From contig NC_015703.1 in NCBI RefSeq assembly GCF_000218895.1, positions 1,859,501-1,923,500 on the forward strand: a DNA stretch of 64,000 nt, written 5' to 3'. Made by a program: the position numbers and the translations under genes. This document shows positions 1 to 8,599 of this stretch, piece by piece (the stretch's first letter is position 1; each line of letters begins with the position of its first letter). The notes under the pieces were generated by a model. The model searched no databases, had not been told where the DNA came from, and was given only the letters and a program-made list of their open reading frames with translations. Origin of the DNA: Runella slithyformis DSM 19594 (GTDB taxonomy: Bacteria > Bacteroidota > Bacteroidia > Cytophagales > Spirosomataceae).

Positions 1-657
1 CTTTTGATAAGCCATTTCATTCTGGTGAAGTACGTCTTCAATGGCCAGGCGCGCAGCACGTACGCGGTTGTATTCGAGTTGATCAATGAGGCCCTTTTCT
101 TTACGCTCGGCGGCAATGCGGGCAATGCTGTCGGTATTGGCAAGGTTTTGTTGGGTGATATCGATGTATTGCTTTGTAAATACCGTCGCAAAATACAGGC
201 GTGCCATTTGGGTACTGAGGTCATCCTGCAGGACGAGGGTTTGCAACAGTCCGATTTTTTGGTTGGCTTTGGATAGTTCCACCTCCTGCTTCAGGCCGGC
301 ATTCCAGAGCGGTACATTTCCTTCCAAGCCTGCCGTGAGGTTGAACGGAACACCGAATTGAATGCTCCGAAACTCCCCTTCTTTGCCTCCGAAAAACTGC
401 GCGGGGATCAACTGCGTAGGCAGTACAAAGTTATAATCAAAGGCCGTTGTAAATTTTAACTGCGGGAGGAGGGTGCCTTTGGCGGCCGTTACGTTCCACT
501 GCTGTACTTCGGCGTTTTGGCGCGAGAGCTGAAGGTCAGGGTTATTTTTTCGGACCAACTCAATCGCTTCGTTGACATCCTTCAGCACGGTCTGGCTGAA
601 AATCGGATGTAAAAATGAGAAAATGAGAATATAACTCAATGATAGCTTTTTCATCAT
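1..657 (-). CDS. TolC-family outer membrane efflux protein (N-terminal part, runs off window)
   Basis: Reading the minus strand from ATG at 657 gives 219 uninterrupted codons to the window edge. The product starts MMKKLSLSYILIFSFLHPI, a signal peptide, followed by an amphipathic helical region with phrases typical of the OEP/TolC fold (KDVNEAIELVRKNNPDLQLSR near the N-terminus, then LPQLKF and FNLTAGLEGNVPLWNAG). TolC proteins form the outer-membrane and periplasmic exit duct of tripartite efflux pumps. The rest of the protein, and probably pump genes, lie beyond position 1. It is divergent from the glycosyltransferase at 867. A second ATG one codon later would serve equally well as start. 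The substrate cannot be told from this fragment. Confidence 0.85.
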   Translation of the reverse strand, partial: MMKKLSLSYILIFSFLHPIFSQTVLKDVNEAIELVRKNNPDLQLSRQNAEVQQWNVTAAKGTLLPQLKFTTAFDYNFVLPTQLIPAQFFGGKEGEFRSIQFGVPFNLTAGLEGNVPLWNAGLKQEVELSKANQKIGLLQTLVLQDDLSTQMARLYFATVFTKQYIDITQQNLANTDSIARIAAERKEKGLIDQLEYNRVRAARLAIEDVLHQNEMAYQK

Positions 658-782
658 GCGGTATGAAGGGTGTTCCTGTGAGGTGGTAATGATGACGATT
701 CAAAACAACTCTACCTATGACGAATGTCAAAGTCAAGGTTTTTGAAACGGACGAAAAACACCGTAAAGCGGAAGAAAGCCCT

Positions 783-790
783 TACCTTTG
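783..790 (+). promoter_or_regulatory. candidate -7 promoter box (TACCTTTG)
   Basis: TACCTTTG matches the Bacteroidota -7 consensus TAnnTTTG and lies 76 bases before the ATG at 867. No TTG was found at the usual -33 spacing, so this rests on the -7 box alone. Confidence 0.4.
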
Positions 791-866
791 CGAATAGGTT
801 ATCCGTTTTTCAGTAAAAAATTGATTTTTGCTGACGGCTAACCGGTCACCGAACAACCAAACCGCC

Positions 867-1739
867 ATGCACGTTACCGGCTTTACTTTTATCCGCAATG
901 CCCTCAAATTTGACTTCCCGATCGTGGAGGCCATTACTTCGATTTTACCGATCTGTGATGAGTTTGTGGTGGCCGTTGGAAAAAGTGAAGATGATACGCT
1001 CGCTCTTATTCGTCAGATTGACCCCGCCAAAATCCGTATCATCGAAACCGTTTGGGACGAGTCGCTGCACGAAGGCGGCACGGTCTACGCGCGAGAAACA
1101 GACAAAGCGTTTCGGGCCATAGCTGAAAAATCAGATTGGGCCTTTTACATTCAGGGCGACGAAGTGATTCACGAAAAAGACCTTCCAACCATTCAGGCAG
1201 CCATGCAGCGCTGGAAAGACGACGGCGACGTTGACGGTCTGCTATTCAAATACATTCACTTTTACGGTTCGTACGACTACGTGGGCGATTCTCCCCAGTG
1301 GTATCGCCATGAGATACGCATCGTCAAAAACAACAAAAACATCTATTCGTACCGCGACGCGCAGGGATTTCGGAAAGACAATAATCAAAAGCTCCGTGTC
1401 AAGCCCATCGAAGCGAGTGTGTATCATTACGGCTGGGTCAAAGACCCGCGCGTGATGCAGGAAAAACACCTGCATATTCACAAATATTGGTACGACGACG
1501 AGCCCGAAAAACACATTAAAGTATCTTCCGAAGGGTTTGATTATTCACAGATAGATTCTCTGGCAAAGTTTACGGGTACGCACCCGGCGATTATGAACGA
1601 GCGCTTAACCCACCAAAACTGGCAATTCAGCCACGATCTTTCGCATAAAAACCTCAGCCTGAAATACCGCCTGAAACTGTGGGTAGCCCGGCTGACGGGT
1701 TGGTACATTGGTGAATACCGGAACTATAAAATTGTGTAA
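867..1739 (+). CDS. family 2-like glycosyltransferase
   Basis: A 290-aa protein if started at the ATG (MHVTGFTFIRNA). An upstream TTG at 828 is in frame but adds a stretch that does not look conserved. The N-terminal half has a GT-A-like layout: an early hydrophobic strand, EFVVAVGKSEDDT, and an acidic cluster in YIQGDEVIHE near residue 105 that could be the metal/nucleotide-sugar site. The C-terminal half is rich in aromatic and charged residues and has no membrane segment. Such proteins are annotated as family 2 glycosyltransferases in Cytophagales; the sugar and acceptor are unknown. It stands alone, between a divergent efflux gene and the metal operon starting at 1797, and shows no functional link to either. 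Confidence 0.7.
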   Translation: MHVTGFTFIRNALKFDFPIVEAITSILPICDEFVVAVGKSEDDTLALIRQIDPAKIRIIETVWDESLHEGGTVYARETDKAFRAIAEKSDWAFYIQGDEVIHEKDLPTIQAAMQRWKDDGDVDGLLFKYIHFYGSYDYVGDSPQWYRHEIRIVKNNKNIYSYRDAQGFRKDNNQKLRVKPIEASVYHYGWVKDPRVMQEKHLHIHKYWYDDEPEKHIKVSSEGFDYSQIDSLAKFTGTHPAIMNERLTHQNWQFSHDLSHKNLSLKYRLKLWVARLTGWYIGEYRNYKIV

Positions 1740-1796
1740 TGCCGGGATTTTTCACTTGAAACCCTGTTGCACCCGTTTTTTACGTAAACTTGCCTT

Positions 1797-2156
1797 ATGA
1801 AATGGTTTTCAATCCTATGGGCGAGCTATTTGGTGGTTTTGTCGTGCATACCCTGCACCCATCACCATGAGTTGCGTGTGCCTGCTGCCGGGGAAACGAA
1901 AACGATCTCTCATCCAACCGCTCATAACGGCGAAACCGACCGCGACGAAGATGAAAACCAACATCATCACGTTTGCTCGCCTTTTTGCCAATGTACCTGT
2001 AATGGCGGCTTTACCGTTCCGACGCCCCATTTTGTACTTCAACCGTTAACCCTGACTTCTTCGACAAACACGTCTGCGTTCAGCCATCAATCTTCTTATA
2101 CCCCAAGCCTGTTTGCTTCGATTTGGCAACCGCCCAAACTCCTGATGCAGCGATAA
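1797..2156 (+). CDS. small Cys/His-rich membrane-anchored protein (DUF6660-like)
   Basis: 119 aa. An N-terminal hydrophobic segment (residues 4-20, MKWFSILWASYLVVLSCIPC) is followed by a THHHE cluster, an acidic linker, then HHHVCSPFCQCTC near residues 56-68, and a Ser/Thr-rich tail. The spacing of Cys and His suggests a periplasmic metal-binding patch. I recall short proteins of this type (DUF6660) beside heavy-metal efflux genes in Bacteroidota, but no biochemical role is known to me. It is the first gene of the metal operon, 110 bases ahead of the TolC-like gene. It could be a metal sensor, a chaperone for the pump, or a processed lipoprotein-like anchor. Confidence 0.6.
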   Translation: MKWFSILWASYLVVLSCIPCTHHHELRVPAAGETKTISHPTAHNGETDRDEDENQHHHVCSPFCQCTCNGGFTVPTPHFVLQPLTLTSSTNTSAFSHQSSYTPSLFASIWQPPKLLMQR

Positions 2157-2266
2157 GTACGCCCTTTTTTGCCTGAATCTATTCGTTTTATTCCATTTTG
2201 AGGAAAAAATCCTCCTCATCGCAGTCCGAACCAACGCACTCCTTGGCATTGGAGATGCTTTTTTCA

Positions 2267-3457
2267 ATGAAACATTATCGGCAAACATTCCTTCTCATCC
2301 TTGGATTGGCCATGCAGTTCAGCCTGCCCGTCACGGGCCAGGGCAGACTCACCGTTGAGGAAGCGGTAAACCTTGCATTACAAAAACACCCGGCGGTCAA
2401 AGCCTCGGCCTTGGCCGTACGACGCAACGAACAATTGTTGGGCGCAGCGCGCAATATCCCCAATCCGGACCTGACATTTGACAGTCCGTCGGGGGTTTTT
2501 TATACCGTTGGGGTACAGCAGACGTTTCGCTTTCCTACGGTGTACGGGCGGCAGTATCAGCAACAGCAACAGCAGGTGGCATTGGCTCAAAAAGAGCAGG
2601 CCGTCACCGCCAATGATCTCAGATACCGCATTCATACGATTTATGCCGGCATCCAGTCAGCCGAAGCCTACCAACGGCAATGGCTGGCCCAAGACAGCGT
2701 ATACGCCCAAATCAGCCGGGCGGCACAACGCAGTTTTGACGTTGGCACGATTGATAAATTAGCCCTCCTGTACGCTCAAACGCAGGCCGCCGAGGTAAAA
2801 AATCAGGTACGGGCGGCGGCATTTCAGGTGTCGGCGCAAAAAAAACAATTGGAGCTTTTGACGGGACTCTCTCTTTCTTCTTCCGTACTGACTCCTTTGG
2901 TAAAACTTCCGTCTCCGGCCGTTGATACCTTCCTCATTGTGCAAAACCCGGCGGTGCAAGCCGCACAACAATGGGAAGCCGTGACCCAAAAAGCCATTGA
3001 AGTAGAACGCGCCAACGCCTTGCCGGGCTTTATGGTGGGCTATTACAATCAGGGCACGCGGGAAGCCTCCCTCGGATTACGATGGCGCGCCGGTATCAGC
3101 CTCCCGCTGTGGGCAGGACAATATAAAAGCCGTATCAATGCCGCGCAGACCGAGCAGCAAATGGCCCGACAATACACCGAAGTGCGCAAACAAACCATAA
3201 GTCTGGACCTGCAAAAAGCACAGGATGACCTGCTTGCAGCCGCCAATTCGGTCACTTTCTACGAAACGGTGGCGTTGGACCAAGCCGACGCGATCATCAG
3301 CACGGCAAGGCGTTTTTTTGAAAGCGGCCAAACCGATTATACCAATTTTTTACGCACCACCAACGACGCCTATGCCATCAAACTTCGGTATTTGGACGCC
3401 CTGCAAAACTATAATCAGGCGGTAATAGCCATTCATTATCTAACCGGAACCTTATGA
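2267..3457 (+). CDS. TolC/CzcC-like outer membrane factor of metal efflux RND system
   Basis: 396 aa from ATG 2267 (MKHYRQTFLLILGLAMQ, signal peptide ending near VTGQG). An in-frame TTG at 2198 would put 23 extra residues before the signal, so it is rejected. The opening RLTVEEAVNLALQKHPAVKA is a classic OEP start, and the rest is long amphipathic helices with two homologous halves, ending FFESGQTDYTNFL...YLDALQNYNQAVIAIHYLTG. Family members are trimers that span the outer membrane and dock on the adaptor. The stop overlaps the start of the adaptor gene by 4 bases (ATGA), implying translational coupling. With the adaptor and RND pump it forms a complete CzcCBA-like complex. Confidence 0.9.
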   Translation: MKHYRQTFLLILGLAMQFSLPVTGQGRLTVEEAVNLALQKHPAVKASALAVRRNEQLLGAARNIPNPDLTFDSPSGVFYTVGVQQTFRFPTVYGRQYQQQQQQVALAQKEQAVTANDLRYRIHTIYAGIQSAEAYQRQWLAQDSVYAQISRAAQRSFDVGTIDKLALLYAQTQAAEVKNQVRAAAFQVSAQKKQLELLTGLSLSSSVLTPLVKLPSPAVDTFLIVQNPAVQAAQQWEAVTQKAIEVERANALPGFMVGYYNQGTREASLGLRWRAGISLPLWAGQYKSRINAAQTEQQMARQYTEVRKQTISLDLQKAQDDLLAAANSVTFYETVALDQADAIISTARRFFESGQTDYTNFLRTTNDAYAIKLRYLDALQNYNQAVIAIHYLTGTL

Positions 3458-5267
3458 AAAACATCCATAAAAAAGCAATAGGAACAGGGAACAAGGAACA
3501 CGGAAACCTGTTCTTATCTAAGGACCACCTAGCCTTCAAACAAAACTATGCATGGTTGCTGCTCCTCGTATTTATTGCTCAATCCTTTCTGCTTACTTCT
3601 GCTTACGCCCGGCACGACCATGACCACGGTGACGGTGCCCACAGCCACGGCGAGGAAACGGCGAAAACGGAAGAAGTGAAAATGCAAAAATCAGAAGCCG
3701 TCTCCGATAAATACGAAGCGGTCTTGAAATACGAGCACCTACACGCCAACGAGCCCGAAAAAATGACGGTTTACCTGGCGGACCCCGTCACCAACCGCGC
3801 CATTGCGGGGGCATCGTTGACCTTATCGACTTCGTTGGACAGCAAAGCCAAGTTTGGGATAATCCCCAAAGAACCGGGCATTTATGAAGTCACCGCTACT
3901 TTTTCAAGGGAAAGAACATTTTCGTTGACGCTGGCCATCAATGGCAGCAACGGCTCCGATATGCTTCTTCTGAAAGGCATAAACGTAGGCCATACCGAGG
4001 CAGAGCACGTACACGAAGAAAGCCGTTGGCAGGAGGGGTTAGGAGATCGGCAAACCTGGGCCGTCTTAGGCATCGGGATTTTGATCGGACTGCTGGTTAT
4101 GTTTTTTGCGATGAAAATTCGAAATCGGACGCTGTTTATGATCACCCTACTGGGATGGAGTCTTTTTCCGTTGGCCAATTATCAACCGGCTTCCGCTCAG
4201 CACGACCACGACCATGAGCACGAAGGAGAAAGTGCCGACCGGCCCAAAGGCCCGCTGACCGACGAATTTGAGGTTCCGAAAGAAACCCAGTTTTTGTTTG
4301 AAGTGTTGACTCAAAAAGCCGATGAAGGCCATTTTCTTCCCACGACTCAGCTCAACGGGACCGTCATTCCGTCTTCTACCGGCCTTGCCGTCGTGCAGCC
4401 GCCCCAAGCAGGACGAATCATTTCGCTGAATGTGCGGGTAGGGCAAAAAGTATCCAAAGGCCAGACGTTGGCCGTTGTGGAACAAACCCTGGACGCAACG
4501 GCCCTGGTCAGCCTGCAAGCTGAGCGCAATACACTCGAAGCTGAGCTTTCGGTGGCTCGCAAAGAATATGACCGCCTCAAAAAGATCGAAGACATTGCGG
4601 CCAAACGCGACGTATCCGAAGCCGAAGCCCGTTTGCAAAAAGCACAGGACAACCTCAAAGTATTCAATGACATTGCCCCGGGCGGTAAAGGTACCCATCG
4701 TCGCTTTCCGCTCGTGGCCCCCATCAGCGGCTTGGTATCGCCCTTTACCGTTGCCATCGGTACGATGGTCGGTACGGGAGATACCGTTTTCCAACTGACC
4801 AATTTATCCAAGGTGTATGTGGAAGCGCAGGTATTTGAGCAAGATGCCGAAAGTCTGACTTCGGCGACGGGGTATGAAGTTATTTGTCAACGCGAAGCCG
4901 GACAGCACCGTACCCGACGCGTGCGGCTTTTATCCTCAGCACAGTCGGTCAATGCCAATCAGTCCCAAAAAGCACTCTTTGAAGTCGAAAATCCCGAAGG
5001 AGATTTCAAAGTCGGAGAATTTGTGACGATACGTGCGCAGAAAAAATCAAACGGCACTGCCCTCGCCGTGCCCAATGCAGCGTTGAGCGAAGTCAACGGA
5101 AAACCCTGTGTATTTGTAAAAGAATCGCCCGAAATCTATCGAATTGAATACGTGGCTACGGGGCACAACAACGGGGATTTTACGACCATTCTCAAAGGCA
5201 TTCATAATGGGGATAAGGTAGTCGTGGCCTCAGCTTATCAAGTAAAAATGATCTTTATGAATCGGTA

Positions 5268-5268
<1 letters not shown>
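3454..5268 (+). CDS. RND efflux periplasmic adaptor (CzcB/HlyD-like) with extra N-terminal His-rich domain
   Basis: 604 aa, about 200 longer than ordinary CzcB-type adaptors. Order: hydrophobic segment (about 33-50) then a His cluster (RHDHDHGDGAHSHGEE, 53-68); a beta-rich domain (about 75-175, ending DMLLLKGINVG); a hydrophobic helix (203-222); a second signal-peptide-like stretch from Met220 (MKIRNRTLFMITLLGWS) ending ASAQ; another His cluster (HDHDHEHE, 250-257); and a standard adaptor with barrel-sandwich, helical hairpin (VSLQAERNTLEAELSVARKEYD) and beta-barrel (about 300-600). The adaptor carries metal or the pump's substrate between the inner-membrane pump and outer channel. The architecture suggests fusion of a His-rich metal-binding protein to a complete adaptor that kept its own export signal. 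An internal start at 4111 would yield a normal 385-aa adaptor. Confidence 0.85.
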
Positions 5269-5370
<102 letters not shown>

Positions 5371-5433
5371 CAAGGCCTGCCCCTACTACGGTATCTAATT
5401 GAAAAATGGTCTTCATGATTAGAGAAATATAAA

Positions 5434-8400
5434 ATGCTTGATAAAATAATAAAATTTTCACTGCATAACCGCCTGTTGGTCATTGCATTGTCAGCGATGT
5501 TGTTGGTCTATGGCGTATACGTAAGCCTGCAGCTCCCCATCGACGTTTTACCCGACCTGAACCGTCCTCGGGTCACGGTCTTTCTGGAATCCAACGGATT
5601 AGCACCCGAAGAAATAGAAACCCAAGTGGTTTTACCGGTAGAAACGGCCCTCAACGGCGCGCCGGGCGTAGAAACCGTTCGCAGCACTTCGGCCATCGGC
5701 TTGGGAATGGTCTTTGTGGAATTCGGCTGGGACATTGAAATTTATAAAGCTCGTCAATTGGTAGCCGAAAAGCTCCAAACGGTGCAGCTTCCCAACGGTA
5801 TCACGCCCATCATGGGGCCGATAAGCTCCGTCATGGGCCAAATCATGTACGTAGGGGTGAGCGCCGACACCACTCATCCCGCCGATCTGCGGACGTTGGC
5901 CGATTTCAGCATCCGACGCAGACTATTGAGCATCAAAGGCGTATCTCAGGTCATTCCGATCGGCGGTGAACGGCGGCAGTATCAGGTGCAGGTATCAAGT
6001 CAGCGACTCAAACAGTATAAGGTCAGTCTGGATCAAGTGGAATATGCGCTGTCGAAAGCCTCCCAAAACACATCGGGTAATTTTTATTACGAATACGGAA
6101 GCGAAATCCTGATCCGCAATATTGGTCGCGCGCAATCATTGGATGATTTGGCCAATACCGTCGTCACAAGTCAGGGAGGAGTGCCCATACTGTTATCGCA
6201 GGTGGCCGAGGTAACATTTGGGGCCGCGTTTAAACGCGGCGACGCCGGCATCAATGGAAAACCCGCCGTGATACTGTCGGTAGAAAAGCAACCGGGTGCC
6301 AATACCGTTCTGTTGACGAAACAGATCGAACAGGCCTGCGGGGAACTTCAGCATTCTCTGCCCAAGGATATCAGAATCAACCCCGCTATTTTTCAACAGA
6401 GTACGTTCATTCAGGCCTCCATTGACAATGTGTTGGAAGCCCTTCGCGACGGGTTCATTCTGGTCATCATTGTGTTGTTTTTGTTTCTGATGAACCTCCG
6501 GACCACCGTCATTACGCTGACGGCCATTCCTTTGTCATTGGTTATTACCGCCCTGATCTTCAAAGCCTTTGATTTATCGATCAATACCCTGACGCTGGGA
6601 GGATTAGCCATTGCCATTGGAGAATTGGTCGATGATGCCATCGTGGATGTTGAAAACGTTTTTCGTCGCCTGCGCGAAAACCAATTGCTCGAAACACCCA
6701 AATCGACCCTACGCGTTGTGTACGAAGCCAGTTCTGAGGTTCGCAATTCCATTGTGTATGCCACCGTCATCGTCGTGCTGGTTTTTATTCCGTTGTTTTA
6801 CATGGAAGGCATCGAAGGGCGAATCTTTGCTCCTTTAGGCATTGCGTACATTACGTCCATAACGGCATCACTGTTTGTGTCTCTTACGCTTACGCCCGTA
6901 TTGTGCAGTTATTTTTTAAAATTAAAGGGAAATAATACGCCGCCCAAAGGCCTTTGGAACCGAATTTCTACCCTGGCCGCTTCCGAAACAGACACACGTT
7001 TGGTCAAATGGTTGAAAACCAAAGATACGCACTTACTGCATTGGTCACTCCGTCGTCCGAAAGTCATTATTGGTGCAGCGATTGTATTGATTTTGATCGC
7101 ATTGGGAACGGTTCCTTTTTTTGGAACTGAGTTTTTGCCGCCGTTCAACGAAGGTGCTTTTACCGTCAATGTCATCGCGCCAACGGGAACTTCGCTTCAG
7201 GAATCCAATAAGATCGGAACGCTGGCCGAAAAATTGATGCTGCAAATTCCCGAAGTGGAATACGCCAGCCGCCGCACGGGCCGAGCCGAATTGGATGAGC
7301 ACGTCGAGCCCGTAAGTCGGTCGGAGATTGATGTCACAATACGACCCGAGGCTGAGCGCAGTCGTAGCGAGATCATTGCCGATATTCGCAAAAAGTTGAG
7401 TATTTTAAAAGGCGTTTCCATCGGTGTCGGGCAGCCTATCTCTCACCGAATTGAGCATTTACTGTCGGGCGTTCAGGCGCAGGTCGTATTAAAAATTTAC
7501 GGAAATGACTTGGCCGAACTGCGCAGTGCTGCCCAAAAAGTGCAGGCGGCGATGCAGGGCGTGGCAGGCATTACCGATTCGGCCGTCGAACGCCAAACGC
7601 CGGTCCCTCAACTGCTGATTCGGGTGCGTCGCAATGACCTCCAACGCTTTGGCTTACAGGCGGGAAAAGTCACCGAAGAGTTGGAAGTATTTTATAACGG
7701 GAAAGTCACCGGTCAGCTCTACGAAGGCCAAAAATCGTTTGATATCCTGATTCGCACCAACGAGCGCGAACGCAGCAACATAGAAGCCATTCGAAACACC
7801 CAAATCTCCACGCCCGGAGGCGAACTCATTCCGCTGCATCAAATCGCCGACATCGAACAAACCGTGACCGTCAATCAGATAGTACACGAAAATACCCAAC
7901 GGCGCATAGTGGTATCGGCCAATGTACAGGGTCGGGACTTGGGGAGTACCGTTCAAGAGATCAAACAAAAAATGAGCAGGGTGCCGTTACCGCAAGGCTA
8001 TTTTATCGTGTATTCAGGCTTGATCGAGCGTCAGGAATCAGCTTCGCAACTCATTGTTTTTTTGGCTTTTTTCTCAATTCTGGCCATTTTTCTGGTACTG
8101 TATACGCATTTCAAATCCATGGCCATCGCTTTACAGATCATGCTCAATATACCGCTGGCATTGATTGGCAGCGTGGCGGCGGTCATGCTTACGGGCGGCA
8201 CTTTTTCGGTCGCTACGTTGGTAGGATTTATTACACTTACGGGAATTGCAAGCCGAAACGGCATCATGATGATTTCGCATTACATTCATTTGGTAGAAAA
8301 AGAAGGAGAAGAATTCGGGGAATCCATGATCATCAGAGGCTCGCTCGAACGTCTGGTGCCCGTATTGATGACGGCGTTGGTGGCCGCCTTGGCGCTCATT

Positions 8401-8589
8401 CCCCTCACCCTCGACCCACAGGCCGCGGGCAAAGAAATCCTTTATCCCGTAGCAACGGTCATTCTTGGCGGCCTGCTTTCGAGTACCTTACTGGATATCA
8501 TTGTGACGCCTGTTCTTTTCCATACATTTGGTAAAAAAGCACTTAAAGCGTACTTTGACAACACTGCAAAAAAAGCCCTGTTACCTTAA
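5434..8589 (+). CDS. heavy-metal efflux RND permease (CzcA/CusA-like, HME family)
   Basis: 1051 aa, the full length for HME-RND pumps. It opens MLDKIIKFSLHNRLLVIAL (TM1) with PIDVLPDLNRPRVTV following, two large periplasmic loops, and twelve membrane helices. The TM4 region (about 391-408) reads AIGELVDDAIVDVEN, the acidic proton-relay region. This differs from the DFG...DGA...VEN signature of Zn/Co/Cd pumps (CzcA) and from the CusA copper signature, so the metal is not set by homology. The pump exports divalent or monovalent metal ions from periplasm or cytoplasm using the proton gradient. It follows the adaptor after the tandem repeat and is followed 10 bases later by a TonB receptor. Confidence 0.92.
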   Translation: MLDKIIKFSLHNRLLVIALSAMLLVYGVYVSLQLPIDVLPDLNRPRVTVFLESNGLAPEEIETQVVLPVETALNGAPGVETVRSTSAIGLGMVFVEFGWDIEIYKARQLVAEKLQTVQLPNGITPIMGPISSVMGQIMYVGVSADTTHPADLRTLADFSIRRRLLSIKGVSQVIPIGGERRQYQVQVSSQRLKQYKVSLDQVEYALSKASQNTSGNFYYEYGSEILIRNIGRAQSLDDLANTVVTSQGGVPILLSQVAEVTFGAAFKRGDAGINGKPAVILSVEKQPGANTVLLTKQIEQACGELQHSLPKDIRINPAIFQQSTFIQASIDNVLEALRDGFILVIIVLFLFLMNLRTTVITLTAIPLSLVITALIFKAFDLSINTLTLGGLAIAIGELVDDAIVDVENVFRRLRENQLLETPKSTLRVVYEASSEVRNSIVYATVIVVLVFIPLFYMEGIEGRIFAPLGIAYITSITASLFVSLTLTPVLCSYFLKLKGNNTPPKGLWNRISTLAASETDTRLVKWLKTKDTHLLHWSLRRPKVIIGAAIVLILIALGTVPFFGTEFLPPFNEGAFTVNVIAPTGTSLQESNKIGTLAEKLMLQIPEVEYASRRTGRAELDEHVEPVSRSEIDVTIRPEAERSRSEIIADIRKKLSILKGVSIGVGQPISHRIEHLLSGVQAQVVLKIYGNDLAELRSAAQKVQAAMQGVAGITDSAVERQTPVPQLLIRVRRNDLQRFGLQAGKVTEELEVFYNGKVTGQLYEGQKSFDILIRTNERERSNIEAIRNTQISTPGGELIPLHQIADIEQTVTVNQIVHENTQRRIVVSANVQGRDLGSTVQEIKQKMSRVPLPQGYFIVYSGLIERQESASQLIVFLAFFSILAIFLVLYTHFKSMAIALQIMLNIPLALIGSVAAVMLTGGTFSVATLVGFITLTGIASRNGIMMISHYIHLVEKEGEEFGESMIIRGSLERLVPVLMTALVAALALIPLTLDPQAAGKEILYPVATVILGGLLSSTLLDIIVTPVLFHTFGKKALKAYFDNTAKKALLP

Positions 8590-8599
8590 ATCAAATTCA

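Noticed and set aside
828-866. TTG start extending the glycosyltransferase by 13 residues
   Set aside because: The ATG at 867 matches the expected first beta strand; the extension has no similarity to the family and lies nearer the promoter box.
4147-4794. 215-aa minus-strand ORF
   Set aside because: It is fully antisense to the adaptor gene, whose protein has clear domains; composition and lack of homologous motifs mark it as a shadow.
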